Below are positions 1 through 9,829 of a stretch of DNA of 64,000 nucleotides, one piece after another. Origin of the DNA: Enoplolaimus lenunculus (taxonomy: Eukaryota; Nematoda; Enoplea; Enoplida; Thoracostomopsidae). The stretch is taken from contig JASANG010000302.1 in assembly GCA_030248215.1 (NCBI GenBank), positions 62,001 through 126,000 on the forward strand, read 5' to 3'. Each line of letters starts with the position of its first letter. Position 1 is the stretch's first letter. Both the position numbers and the translations under genes were made by a program. Below the pieces are notes generated by a model. The model was not told where the DNA came from. It worked only from the letters and a program-made list of their open reading frames with translations, and ran no database searches.

Positions 1-235
1 ACTCCAATTAGTTGATATATCGAGTCAGAACAAACTAGACATTTCTTGTTATTTCTGAGTTATTACCTGTCAATATTAACTCTTAGTTGTTAAAATTTCG
101 GGCTACCTGATTAATTAATTCATAATGAGTTTAAACAATTCACAATTCTGAGTTCGGAAAGACAAAGTTCAGAGTTCAAACTTCTGATTGAATCCAACTG
201 ATTCTGAGTTTAAACCAGCTCACTGGTGTTCGCAG
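1..235. repeat. Diverged family F MITE (TGAGTT-rich), cut by window start
   Basis: This stretch repeats the words GAGTT, AACTC and TTCTGAGTT seen in the well-preserved family F copies at 7364-7615 and 39219-39470, including 'attctgagtttaaacc' and 'agctcactgg' near its right side. The left terminus lies outside the window and the right terminus (ACTGTAAATT-type) is decayed. No coding potential is seen. Confidence 0.5.
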
Positions 236-451
236 TGTACGCGACAGAACACATTTTTTCACGGTGTTGCTTTTAGAGATAAACAGTAATAGCCGATACG
301 CGCACGTCCCCTGGAAGCTGGAAAGTTATAACGAATACACTTTAACGCCTGACATCGAGCGCTTGCTTAACAAACAGATAAATATGGAATTCGAAGCGTT
401 TTATACTTACACTTCAATGGTAAATTAGCTGATTTTACGTACCTACTGCAG

Positions 452-888
452 TGACACGGATAAGAGGATGGGGGTTAATAAGAGAGCTCCGCATTTTGAG
501 TCCCAATTAATAGAAGTTCGTATCGCTAATAAGAGTCCATAAGCTGATAGAGTCCTTTAAACCCAAATTATAGTTCAGAAATGTCAATTATCCCTAATTG
601 TAGCTCATAAATGAATCCAGGAACAAATACAGCTGAGCTCAAAACTTTAAAGCGTACTTATGTTTTGAACGTACATTCCTAAGTAGAACGTTGTATTATC
701 GCTCAATGTTTTAATACAAGACAAATAAACGTTTAATTCAACGGATTGTTGCAATACCGGATATATATCGTACGTAACGAAGGGCGGTGGCGGGCGTGTC
801 AAAAATTAAAACAGTCCGTAAAACGAATAACAGGGGGGTACCCTCTGAAGAGGCCAATAAATATCAGTCCCCCTCTTATTCGGCTTAG
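452..888 (-). mobile_element. Family J MITE, copy 1
   Basis: A repeat of about 420-440 bp whose ends read GTGACACGGATAAGAGG and CCCCCTCTTATTCGG, an imperfect terminal inverted repeat. Two further copies lie at 9151-9552 and 15150-15574 in the opposite orientation. They share the inner blocks 'actgatatttatttg', 'aattaaacgtttatt' and 'gaatcatttatgcgc'. No open frame longer than background is present, so it is a non-autonomous element. The superfamily is not assigned because no clear TSD is visible. Confidence 0.75.
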
Positions 889-1144
889 TACAGTAGTTAT
901 TTGAATATGAATACACGGCTGTTACCGCTGTTCGGTGAATGCAGATAAAATTAAACTTGATAAAGTGGTGTACGCCTTTTCAATTGTGTACATTACACTC
1001 AACTAGTCTAGTCTATCCTGGACTCGCTATTATCAGATGGGTTAAAAGTTTAACTTTATCTCGATTCCGACTATTAAGAAATAGTCAAGCAAGCATATAA
1101 AACTTTTGTATCGATGTTCTTGATATTAGTTAAGAGTATAAGCC

Positions 1145-1240
1145 ATACAGAACCCTGTAGGAAACGGGCTCGAACCCACGGTATCCGGATAACGAATTTG
1201 GTGCTGTAACCACTGAGCGACGCAACCATGTAAACGTTTC
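1145..1240 (-). repeat. tRNA-like SINE head (relic)
   Basis: On the minus strand the stretch reads like the 5' part of a tRNA-derived SINE. It has an A-box-like TCGCTCAGTGGT, a B-box-like GGGTTCGAGCCC about 40 bases later, and no good acceptor stem. A related, shorter copy lies at 42560-42605 (GCTGCGTAGCCCAGTGGTTAG). The anticodon region does not fold into a convincing stem, so it is not called a tRNA gene. Confidence 0.5.
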
Positions 1241-1301
1241 GCTACAATCGTTCCATATACAGTAAATATTTTACTACAAGATACGTCTATGAATACGCAG
1301 T

Positions 1302-1510
1302 GGGTCAATGTAAAGAACAGGGGCGGAACAGTATTATAAGCATATTCCTAAGTCTAAGGCTAAGCCTAAGCGTAAGAATGAGCGTAAGAATGAGCATATT
1401 CCTAAGCCGAAGCGTAAGCCTAAGCCAGGCAAAGCAATGGTGTAAAGCCTTAAGCTTACTCTATTGCAGTCCCACAGAAAACCGTTCCGCCCCTGATCTT
1501 TACATGGGCT
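1302..1510. mobile_element. Family B MITE with TTAGGC core, copy 1
   Basis: The termini GGTCAATGTAAAGAACAGGG and its inverted partner (CCCCTGATCTTTACATGGGC) enclose a core of degenerate (TAAGCC)n, the complement of TTAGGC, broken by AAGAATGAGC. Flanks share GCAGTG on both sides, a probable eroded 8-bp TSD. Short open frames across the core are translations of the repeat (SLSLSLSL or KPKPKPKP) and not genes. Confidence 0.85.
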
Positions 1511-1805
1511 TGCAGTGGAACCGTAGAGACAGGACAGCGTCTCACAAATTTCCCAACCGATTCTGCTGGCTAAATGCTAAGTTAAAAGCACAATACAGAG
1601 ATCTTAATTGAATTTGTTTACGTTTTAGGCGTTCTTCTTTAGTCGCGACAATATTGCACTGAATGGTTTTCATGAATTTTTCAAAAAATCTGCGTCCGAA
1701 GAAATATCACACGCTCATCAGTTGATGTCACACATGAATGATCGTGGATCGAAGATAAGATTAGGGAAACTGTCTGTTGCATGTGCTGGAAATGTTAGTT
1801 TTTTT

Positions 1806-2131
1806 GGGCCAATGTATAGAACAGGGGCGGAACAGTATTATAAGCATATTCCTAAGCCGAAGTCTAAGCCTAAGCCTAAACCTAAGCGTAAGAATGATCA
1901 TATTCCTAAGCTTAACCCTAAGCCTAAGCTTAACCCTAAGCCTAAGCTTAACCCTAAGCCTAAGCTTAACCCTAAGCCTAAGCTTAGGCGTAATAATGAG
2001 AATATTCCTAAGCCTAAGCCTAAGCCGAAGCGTGAGCTAGGCAAAAAATGAAGTGTAAACCTTAAGTTTAGTCTATTCTAGTCTCACTGAAAAACGTTCC
2101 GCCCCTGATCATCACGGGCATCACGTGGGCC
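1806..2131. mobile_element. Family B MITE with expanded TTAGGC core, copy 2
   Basis: It has the same termini as the 1302-1510 copy but a much longer core. From about 1900 to 1985 the unit alternates TAACCCTAAGCC and CTAAGCTTAACC, a higher-order 18-24 bp repeat. The flanks carry runs of T (GTTTTTTTG left, GTTTTTGG right), consistent with a blurred 8-bp TSD. Confidence 0.85.
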
Positions 2132-2309
2132 GTTTTTGGAATTCAACCGCTGGCAAAGTTTCAGAAGTTATTCAAAGCCTAAAATAAATAACTTCCTTAA
2201 ATTCGAGTAGTAATCTCTATATTAAAGCTGTAACGCCCACATACGTATTTTGGGCAACTGTCCAGCAGTAATTTGTTTGCAATAATTTGTTAGGAAACAC
2301 ACGTGATTG

Positions 2310-2395
2310 TTCTATGAAAGGAAAATTTGCAAGGAAATTTTTGTGCTTTCGCTACTTTTGCGCATTGCGCCAAGCTGGCAGATTAGGATACTTTT
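2310..2395 (+). repeat. Dispersed repeat, also at 19280
   Basis: The block 'ggaaaatttgcaaggaa...cttttgcgcattgcgccaa' recurs in diverged form at 19280-19360 ('aaaatttgcatgcaga...tttttgcgcattgcgcaaa'). Neither copy shows ends or coding capacity. The family is unrecognised. Confidence 0.5.
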
Positions 2396-2735
2396 ACTGT
2401 GCGTTTTTGGTCGTGTTTTTAAAAAATTCATTTTGGTTTTTAGCAATGGAGGGCAGTGTCAGCATTATTTAACTTAGCGAATTTTGCATTTTATGATCAA
2501 TATTATTTACAAATATAAATAAGCAGAAATTTTACGGATGCTTAAGAATGCCATATTGTGTTTTGCCAAAATTATTGTTTTAGGACGTACTTCCACCCGA
2601 CATGACCTCTTACACAACCAACTGCGATTCAGTTTTACTAAAGGTATCACGTTGGTCAGGTTATATAATTTTTTAGAAAACCAATCGTTCAAAGCAATAG
2701 AGCAATAATAATTGTCATATGATATTCCAAATTTC

Positions 2736-2949
2736 GGCCCATGTAAAGATCAGGAGCGGAACGTTTTTCTGTGAGACTGCAATAGAGTAAGCTTAAGTTT
2801 TAGAGTAATTTTTTTGCTTGGCTTAGGCTTAAGCGTATGCTTAGGCTTAGGAATATGCTCATTCTTACGCTTAGGATTAAGCGTAGGCTTAGGCTTATGC
2901 TTAGGAGTATGCTCATAATGCGGTTCCGCCCCTGTTCTTTACATTGGCC
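2736..2949. mobile_element. Family B MITE with TTAGGC core, copy 3
   Basis: Starts GGCCCATGTAAAGATCAGG and ends with the inverted partner ...CTGTTCTTTACATTGGCC. The core is TTAGGC units interrupted by AATATGCTCATTCTTACGC. Flanks AAATTTC and GAAAATTC suggest an eroded 8-bp TSD. Confidence 0.85.
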
Positions 2950-3015
2950 GAAAATTCTAACGGTTGGCAATATATTAATTTTAGCCCCTCATTTGACAAC
3001 AATAATTGATAAATA

Positions 3016-3085
3016 TTTAGGCTTAGGCTTAGTCTTAGGCTTAGGCTTGGGCTTAGGCTTAGGCTTAGGCTTAGGCTTGAGTTGA
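3016..3085 (+). repeat. TTAGGC tandem array without visible MITE ends
   Basis: About 10-11 copies of the hexamer TTAGGC with a few substitutions (TTAGTC, TTGGGC). It lies 67 bp from the family B copy ending at 2949, so it may be a broken second element. It is the longest nearly pure TTAGGC run in the first 15 kb. Confidence 0.85.
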
Positions 3086-4493
3086 GCCTAACGTGCGTTC
3101 TTAGGTTTTAGTTATTGCAACGTAAACAAATTTTAAAAATATACGGCTCTTTTTAGTGTAACTTAGATTTAAGTGGTAAAAATTTAAAGAAATATTTATC
3201 AGTTTAGCTAACATCCTTTAGTAGATAAAAAATAGTGGGATTTGTAACCGCCACCCATGATGATGATGATGGAGGCAGTCATTGCTAGCGTGCGCATTCA
3301 TGCACTCATGTGTTTTGTACAATGATACCTGCGCATATCTTTACCTTAATTATAGGAAAACGCCCAAATTTGAGCCATTAAAAGCAACATATTTTTCAGA
3401 TTTATTGCAGGCAAATGTATTGAAAAAATGGTTGACACTTATAAAATGTCCAGATGCCATATTTGGCAAGCAAACTAATATGAAATTTTAGCATAGTTGT
3501 ACTAAATTTTACACTTGAATATTAAGTGTATCATGTTCTACTGATACAAAAAATGGTGATAAGTTATCATGTTTTGCTGATACTAAAAAATCGTAAAACA
3601 TCGGCTTCCAACTAAATTTGTTCGGCTGCCCAAAAGGCAACACAGCTGCCCTAAGCTGCAAAAATGTTTTCCTAAATTGTGACGGAAATCTCTCAAATTA
3701 AATAGATGTGGATGACACAATTCCAACCTAAACCACCTTTACGTAGCGTGTTGCTTACTGTCTCACAAAATTTGTAAAGCTATTGATACTGTTACTGCGC
3801 TTTGTAAGTTTAAATCTGAGAACAAACGAGTCCGAAGCTTGTAATTAAGCACATAGGCATAACTAAGCTAATCCGTAGTTTTGAGATCAGAAATCAAAAA
3901 AGTTTATTTGCGACAATTAATGCAAACTAAAAATCTGTTTCTAACCGTTCCAACGCGACTTTCGTGCTTCCCGTTTATTACAATCACTACGCTGAATTTG
4001 AGGCACAATACTATACATTACAAACACCAGAAAACTATTTTTTCGCATGTATTTCTGTTTCAAATGTTCCTCTGTATTTATATACAAACATCGCTATGAC
4101 GCGACAATCCTGAAATATATACAATCCACAGTCTATCTTTTTAAATAGGTTAAAAATTCGGCCTTTTTCAAAACGAACTTAAAACATTTTTATAAATACG
4201 ACACTCTGCCTACACGCGGTAGAAATAAGTATTATTTCTTGCAAAAAATTTTATTTGGTTCTACAATATGTCAATTTTCAATTCGTTACTATTTGTACAG
4301 ATCCTGTAAGTCGCTCCGTCATTTTTTGCGAAAACCTTGGCTCTTGCACACTCCCCCACGCAGGTATACATTTAGTTTCAGGACAAGGTTTTCCTAAAAG
4401 GCTAAGCCGTTGTCCAATACGTCATCCATTTTTAGTTACGCCAACATTTCGATAATGACAACTTACCACTAGTGATTTCAACAGTTAGATATA
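3086..4493. other. No gene or repeat recognised
   Basis: AT-rich DNA with only short chance open frames, none with a recognisable motif or plausible splice partners. A (GAT)5-like run lies near 3258. There is one near-repeat, 'gtatcatgttctactgatac' and 'ttatcatgttttgctgatac', at about 3528 and 3566. Confidence 0.6.
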
Positions 4494-4501
4494 GAAAATT
4501 G

Positions 4502-4669
4502 GGCCAATGTTATTCTAAGCGGCGTAACAGTAGATTAAGCGCATTCCTAAGCCTAAGCGTTGCAAGAATGAATTCCTAAGCCTAAGCCTAAGCCTAAGCA
4601 AAAAAATGTAATCTAGAATTAAAATCTATTTTTGTGAGAAACCTGGATGACCCTTAACGTAACATGACC
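4502..4669. mobile_element. Family A MITE, perfect 8-bp TSD GAAAATTG
   Basis: The element starts GGCCAATGTTATTCTAAGCGG and ends ...AACGTAACATGACC, and is flanked on both sides by GAAAATTG (4494-4501 and 4670-4677). The core is TAAGCC units split by CGTTGCAAGAATG. The 8-bp TSD and length fit a hAT-type non-autonomous element. Confidence 0.92.
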
Positions 4670-4677
4670 GAAAATTG

Positions 4678-5036
4678 ACTCATTTTCCAATTCAATTTTC
4701 ACTTTAATGCTGCAAATTTTGAGGCAAGTGATAAATTGAACTGCTAAGCTAATGTCTAAAAGCGACTGTTTGGATGACAAAAATCATTTTAATGTGAAAT
4801 AAAAGTGGAAACAAACGTCAAGTTGAAATCAATAACGTTGAAACGGGTTGTTGTTGCGTGGGCCACTCCTTGGATGTTGTTGCTATGTTGTTGTTGCATG
4901 GGACAACGCTTTGACGTTATTGTTGTTAATATTGTAGCATTTATTGTGCTTTCTTAAATTTTTTGTATTCCTTTTGCTGGATGTTGTTGTTGCTATTGTT
5001 GTAGTTTATTGCGTTATTGTTGTAGTTTAGCGCACT
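4678..5036. other. GTT-rich intergenic DNA
   Basis: No gene is seen. Between about 4850 and 5035 the trinucleotide GTT/TTG recurs in imperfect runs ('gttgttgttgcgtggg', 'gttgttgttgcatggg'), so a local duplication of about 40-50 bp is likely. Confidence 0.6.
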
Positions 5037-5079
5037 GCCGCAACAGTAGTATAATCATATTCCTAAGCCTAAATTTAGC
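5037..5079. repeat. Truncated family A/B MITE
   Basis: The block 'gccgcaacagtagtataatcatattcctaagcctaa' is the inner left part of the A/B family. It stops where the 5080-6409 repeat starts, so that repeat appears to have landed in it or replaced its other half. Confidence 0.6.
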
Positions 5080-5194
5080 CTTGTGAGAAGTTCGTGATTT
5101 AGACTTAAGCCTGTATCCTGTATCGCCTGTATAGTTCTTTTCTCGATGTATGCTATTCGCTCTGATTTAGTAAAACGCGGCCGGTAAATGTTTA

Positions 5195-5425
5195 TTATAA
5201 ATCCCAACCCGCAACCGTATGACACACAAAATACCCGAATTTAAGGCCAGCAAATCACAGGTTATGTAATTTAACTGGTACCCGCGACCTGTGGGACACA
5301 AAATAACCAAAATTAAGGCCAGCAAATCACAGGTTATGCAATTTACTGGTACCCGAACCGTAAGACACAAAATACCCAAATTTAAGGCCAGCAAATCACA
5401 GGTTATGTAATTTAACTGGTAACCC
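5195..5425. repeat. Three ~75-bp tandem repeats
   Basis: The unit contains 'ggccagcaaatcacaggtta' followed by 'aatttaactggtaccc' and 'gacacaaaat'. It is repeated about three times with small indels. It lies inside the 5080-6409 block and is missing from the related block at 55929-56821, so it arose after the two diverged. Confidence 0.8.
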
Positions 5426-5520
5426 GAGCCGGAATCCTTAACGCCGACGTCTGAATCTGATTTGATCCAGCCACTGGCTTTACCGTACCAAATACTTTTG
5501 CCGTTTTCCAGAATCCGTGC

Positions 5521-5660
5521 AATTCTAACCCCGTTAGAATTACACCCCGTTAAACCGTGTACTCTAACCCCGTTAGAGTTACACCAAATTTCCGACCAAT
5601 CTAACCCCGTTAGATTTGGCCCAACCGTTGTAGAATAATAAATCTAACCCCGTTAGATTT
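5521..5660. repeat. Array of four small hairpins with matching arms
   Basis: Four copies of CTAAC-CCC-GTTAG (5521-5541, 5561-5579, 5598-5616, 5640-5660). Outside the shared core the flanking bases differ between copies but stay complementary within each copy: AATT/AATT, ACT/AGT, AAT/ATT and AAAT/ATTT. The related block near 56 kb lacks them. Confidence 0.85.
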
Positions 5661-5989
5661 ACTAGACTACTTTTCCCCAGGTTTCCTTTAATACTCCAAG
5701 TTCCCCTTTTAACACATAACACCAGTATCCGATACTGGGTAAATTCTGCGCCCTGCGCAACACCAATAAAATCCGTAATGCCTGATTTCCTTCACATGTT
5801 AAGCCACCGTGACTATTCTTAAATTAAATCTACTTGACCTTACTTATGAAACTTCTAGCACCAACGCAAAACCCGAAATTAAAGAAAATAACGTAAGCCT
5901 TTGTTCGCAAGTAACTGTAAAATGCAACCAACCGATACCACCAAATCCAATAATCAAACTGATTCCGGTCCTGGCTACCCATATCGGCA

Positions 5990-6058
5990 TCTCGACCTCA
6001 TTTGCATTTTTGCCGACACCCACAATTGGGTGTCCGCAATGCGGTCGAGGTCGAGAGC
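5990..6058. repeat. Conserved stem-loop in the LTR-like block
   Basis: An outer stem, TCTCGACCTC pairing with GAGGTCGAGA, encloses an inner hairpin GACACCCA-CAAT-TGGGTGTC. Both stems are largely kept in the second copy near 56400-56465, with one mismatch in the outer stem. It could be a structured RNA element of the transcript. Confidence 0.5.
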
Positions 6059-6409
6059 CACACAACCGGTACTACAACAACAACAACAACCATGCCGGAG
6101 ACACTCAATATAAAGCACCATTTTTGGTGCTGACAGCCTAGCTATGTCGTTAAACGCAGATTAGGCCAGCAACAATATGCACCATTAATCAACGACGTTC
6201 TATGGCCACGCAAGACCCAGGTAAGTTCAACATTGCGGACACAGCCGCCATAGCATCGATTTACCAATTTCTACGCCTTGTAGCAACGCCTAAGCCTAAC
6301 TTAAGTTCTAAGAGAGACTAGGTGGAGCCAGGAACTCCCTTAAGGTGTGGTTTAGATATAGGGTTTTATTTTTAGTTTTAGTTTTTAGATTGAAATAGGT
6401 TTAAGTGTG

Positions 6410-7363
6410 AACCAAAAACCCAAAAGACATGCCGCCACGGTAAATTTTCAAATTCAGCACACTCTAGATTTAAACCATTTTATGTGTAAAAATAAATTTA
6501 TTAAAATTAGTGTCCCTCCGCCCCTCTACCCCCCCCTGCCCCGAAAGAAGAACACCACCTCCCCCCCCCCTCCCCCCCCACTGAGCTATTTACCGAAACT
6601 GTTCCTCAACATCTGACGACTTCGTTCGTATAACCTAAAACAAAAATATTGACGGATCCATGGAGAGGCTACCCCGACCGTGGCCCTCCCCCCAACAGCA
6701 TCTCAACAAAAATTATTAGAGTGTCAAATGCTGTTCTACGCTGTTTATTTCTCTGTTTTATACACAATAGTATAAGCTGCCCTGTTACTTTACGCCGCGG
6801 TTTTTTGCTTGAGTGTGTTGAATAATCTGAACTTATGTTGTCACCCTGTTGTTTAGATCTAAATTGCGTTGATTCGTCAGTTTTATTTGTGATTCATCTC
6901 ATCAGAACGAACGTAGAGAATCCAATTTTATGGCAAGAGTTTGTGGTTTGTGTGTTTGTCAAAAATAAGTTTATTACTGTGAAATTTTGGCGTTCCCCTA
7001 TTTTGAGATCCTGGATCCTCTACTGCTTACATCAACCAAAATAAAATGAAAATCGAATGCCAAAGGCAAAAACAATATATACAAACGGTGTCGCACAGTT
7101 TGTTGTTTGGAATTTAAATAAACTAGCATAGCTGTAGACGCTTACGCTAAATTTAAATTTAAAATTAGACTCTAAATGATAACTCATATTATAGGTTACC
7201 ACCATAAAGAACGGTTGCCCTTTTTCAAATTAATAGCTGTCGTCGATGGAAACTTTTTAAAAAACCGAAATCGTATTTTCAAATTTTAAAGACTACATTA
7301 CAACCGTTTCGGCTCGATGCGAAATTCTACAGCCCGTTCCCAAATAATTGTGGACGACACCAT
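6410..7363. other. No gene recognised; C-rich tract
   Basis: A C-rich tract (6512-6582, runs of up to ten C) follows the LTR-like block. The rest is AT-rich DNA with chance frames only. I looked here for the missing 5' exons of the downstream ferritin gene and found none. Confidence 0.55.
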
Positions 7364-7615
7364 CACTGTAAATTTCAGTGAGTTGATTTTAACTCAGAAT
7401 GAGTTGAATCACTCAGTCTGAGTTAGGACTATCAGAACTTAGAATTTTGAGTTGATTCAATTCATTCTGAGTTAATTAGCCAACCCACACAGAGTCAACT
7501 CAACTCAGATTGAGAATCAAATCAACTCAGAGTGAGTTGATGTTTACTGATGTTAATTCAGAAATAACCAACTCGCTAGCTGAATTGATAAATCAACTCA
7601 CTTGAATTTACAGTG
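7364..7615. mobile_element. Family F MITE, best copy
   Basis: The termini CACTGTAAATTTCAGTGAGT and ...CACTTGAATTTACAGTG form an inverted repeat of about 20 bp. The interior is dominated by GAGTTGA and TCAACTC words in both orientations, so the whole unit can fold back on itself. AT flanks both ends. Other copies: 39219-39470 (good), 54697-54858 (cut) and 1-235 (decayed). Confidence 0.85.
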
Positions 7616-7835
7616 ATTATACACTTGCCAGACTATAAGTGTGTGCCGTTTATATAAGGTATGTGACCATTGTGCATGTGCGTCCAGTACATATGTATGG
7701 TAATGAACTTGATATGTGCTTAGAATACAGATGTCCATATTTGTCAAGGACCCACGCGTGCGTACGCACGCTGCGATGGCTCACCACCACCAGTAGCGGT
7801 TGCAAAACCGCAATTTTGACTGATTTATTTTCAAG

Positions 7836-8848
7836 AAACTGTGTCTTTTTTGAAGGCTCCAAAAGCCGAGTCGACACTAAACGAACCAAGTTTGGAATAC
7901 TGTGACTGGCAAAACCCTCTGATTGCTATTACGACTGCTCGCAAATTGGAATTTAGTGTTTATGACCACCTTCTGAAACTTAGACACGCCGCCGAAGGCG
8001 ATGTCGGGGTGCGTTTGTCTTGTCATTTAGCAACGTAAACTTTCTAGGGCAATCTTGACGTGAGTACATCTAGGTGGAATATTAATGATTCTAGTATATA
8101 TTTTTGTTCTCAGCCATTCAAGACTCAGAAAAATTAAAAACTTTAGTGTAGAATACTTTGAAAAGTTACGCTAAGCACTTAGTAAACACATCATTACTGT
8201 TTTATGTACTATCTCTTCACAAAATTAATTTACAGTTTTGTGTTATTACTTCTGTGGTTATCTTTTTGTTTTTTTCGGTCTCTACATTTCTCATTTTTTT
8301 AACAAAGTTTTATTTTCGCTTCGTTCAGCTATTTTTTATTTATTAGAATTTTATGGCCGTTTTGGCTTATAATTTATATCCGGTGAACTTTATAGTCCAA
8401 TCATTAGGGTGGTTTTGGGATCACTAGGACTAAAGGCCCTGAGCAGAGACTAAGACCAACATTAAATATTAAAATTTCGCAGTAAAATACATATTTGGTT
8501 CTGGGTCGCTTTGCTCGTGAGCTTTTGAACTATTATATATCGCTCAGCCTTGGTCAATAACAATTTCTGGATGCTCCACTGATTTCAGGTAAATTTTTGA
8601 CATTTCAAAGGCCAAAAACTGCAATTCTACCTTAAGTTCGTGCTCTCGTAATAATACTTAAAAATTTGACATTGTTTGATAACGCGATTGTTTTATACTT
8701 GACGCTTTTATTTCAGTTATCAGTACTGTTGGAATCGTTTATTCAAGAACAAATTTCGAGCATTAAACAACTGTCTGATCTTATGACGCAACTCAAACGA
8801 GTCGAACCGTGCGTTGGATATTATTTGATCGATAAAGAATTAAAATGA
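7836..8848 (+). CDS. Ferritin, last two coding exons (5' exons not found)
   Basis: Ferritin subunits form the 24-mer iron-storage shell. Exon 7836-8008 follows an acceptor TTTTCAAG and ends before GTGCGT. Exon 8717-8848 follows TTTATTTCAG and ends in TGA at 8846-8848. Phases agree (0/0). The joined 101 residues read KAP..., CDWQNPLIAITTARKLE, a helix ending KLRHAAEGD, then LLESFIQEQISSIKQLSDL and a terminal YYLIDKELK. This matches the end of the BC loop, helix C-D (W, LE, HLL positions), the FLE..EQ..SI..L motif of helix D and the E-helix tail YLxDK of animal ferritins. The N-terminal part, with the ferroxidase residues of helices A-B and the EExxH motif, was not found in the 7.8 kb upstream. 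Either a long intron runs off the window or this is a 5'-truncated copy. The retained intron argues against a processed pseudogene. Confidence 0.8.
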
Positions 8849-9150
8849 AGCCAAATCAACGCTATCAAGTAGCCAAACGAGTTTTTGAGAATTTCCAGTG
8901 CAATTAGTGCCAATTAAATTCCATTGCCTTGTGTTGCGTTTTAAAACATTAGTGACCCGATGAAAAAAAAGCAGGGTCTCTATTGTCAGTCCAAATCTAT
9001 AGGAGTCTATATCCCCATTCCCCAATTAGTGCCTGCAAATTGATGGAGTCTGAAATTCGTAATAATATATATGCTCCGCATACATCAAGTATAATCTTAT
9101 TGCGCAAGGGCGTAAAAATAAAGTTCGGGCAAAATTTGATAACTCAAAAA
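8849..9150. other. Ferritin 3' flank
   Basis: No further gene. A possible 3' UTR continues past the stop codon; AATTAAAT at 8914-8921 is a weak polyadenylation-signal candidate. Confidence 0.4.
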
Positions 9151-9552
9151 GTGACCCGAATAAGAGAGGGGGACTGATATTTATTTGACCTCTCCAGCGG
9201 GAAAACCCTCTGTTATTCGGTTACGGACTGTTATTTATATTTAACCCACGCTCCGCCGCCCTTCGTTACAGATATATATTGGGTACTGCAACTAGCCGCT
9301 GAATTAAACGTTTATTTGTCTTGTGTCAGTAGCTTGAGCGATAATGCAAAGTTATACTTAGGAATTTACTTTCAAAACCTAAGTACTGTTTAAACTTTCG
9401 AAGTCAAATTATTTGGTCCTGGAATCATTTATGCGCTACAATTAGGGATAATTGACATCTATGGACTTCAATTATGGTTTAGGGGCTATCGGCTTACGGA
9501 CTCTTATTGATTGGAACCCAAAATTGGGATCCCTCTGATTCGGGTCACTACA
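9151..9552 (+). mobile_element. Family J MITE, copy 2
   Basis: Starts AGTGACCCGAATAAGAG and ends ...CTGATTCGGGTCACT, an imperfect inverted repeat of about 17 bp. The interior matches 15150-15574 along its full length and 452-888 in reverse. It lies about 300 bp downstream of the ferritin stop codon. Confidence 0.85.
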
Positions 9553-9599
9553 GCACTCCTAAGTAACGTAACGTCCTTTGCTACGAAAAATATTTACCT

Positions 9600-9745
9600 G
9601 TCCTTAACACTAAACAAAGGTGCAATTGAAGAACCCAACTTGTAATTGGGACACCCGAGGATATTGCAAAATCCATGTGTAATTGAGAAAACCGAAGATG
9701 TAATTGAGTAACTCAACCTGCAATTGAGAAAACCGAAGCTGAAAT
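9600..9745 (+). repeat. AATTGAG/AACCGAA short-repeat array, left arm
   Basis: About five degenerate units of 25-30 bp built on 'tgtaattgagaaaaccgaag'. The same unit occurs in inverse orientation at 12365-12620 ('ttcggttttctcaata'). The two arrays bracket the envelope-like fossil and the 28S fragment. Confidence 0.7.
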
Positions 9746-9829
9746 AATGTTACAATCACTACCAATAGCCTAATATTTAAAACCTAACTTTTACAAAAAT
9801 TGTTAAAAATATTTTTAATCCAACAAAAT

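Larger units (their letters stand above)
5080..6409 (+). mobile_element. Possible solo LTR-like fossil, copy 1
   Basis: This block matches 55929-56821 from its start (CTTGTGAGAAGTTCGTGAT) to its end (GAAATAGGTTTAAGTGTG). Size, single-unit structure, a TATA-like 'tataaagcacca' and the absence of any polymerase-like frame suggest a solo LTR of a retroelement, but no primer-binding site or coding part is present to prove it. Copy 1 is about 440 bp longer because of two internal arrays (described separately). Divergence from copy 2 suggests it is old. Confidence 0.5.

Noticed and set aside
1722-2051. Long open frames rich in KPKPKP or SLSLSL across the TTAGGC cores (also at 1300, 2837, 15734, 25455)
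   Set aside because: They are translations of the TTAGGC/TAAGCC repeat on either strand; a 6-bp unit without stop codons stays open by construction.
5809-6141. A coding frame shared by the two LTR-like blocks (IPVLAT...STSFAF)
   Set aside because: The shared words coincide with a conserved stem-loop, frames differ in length and the opposite strand is also open; more likely conserved non-coding sequence.
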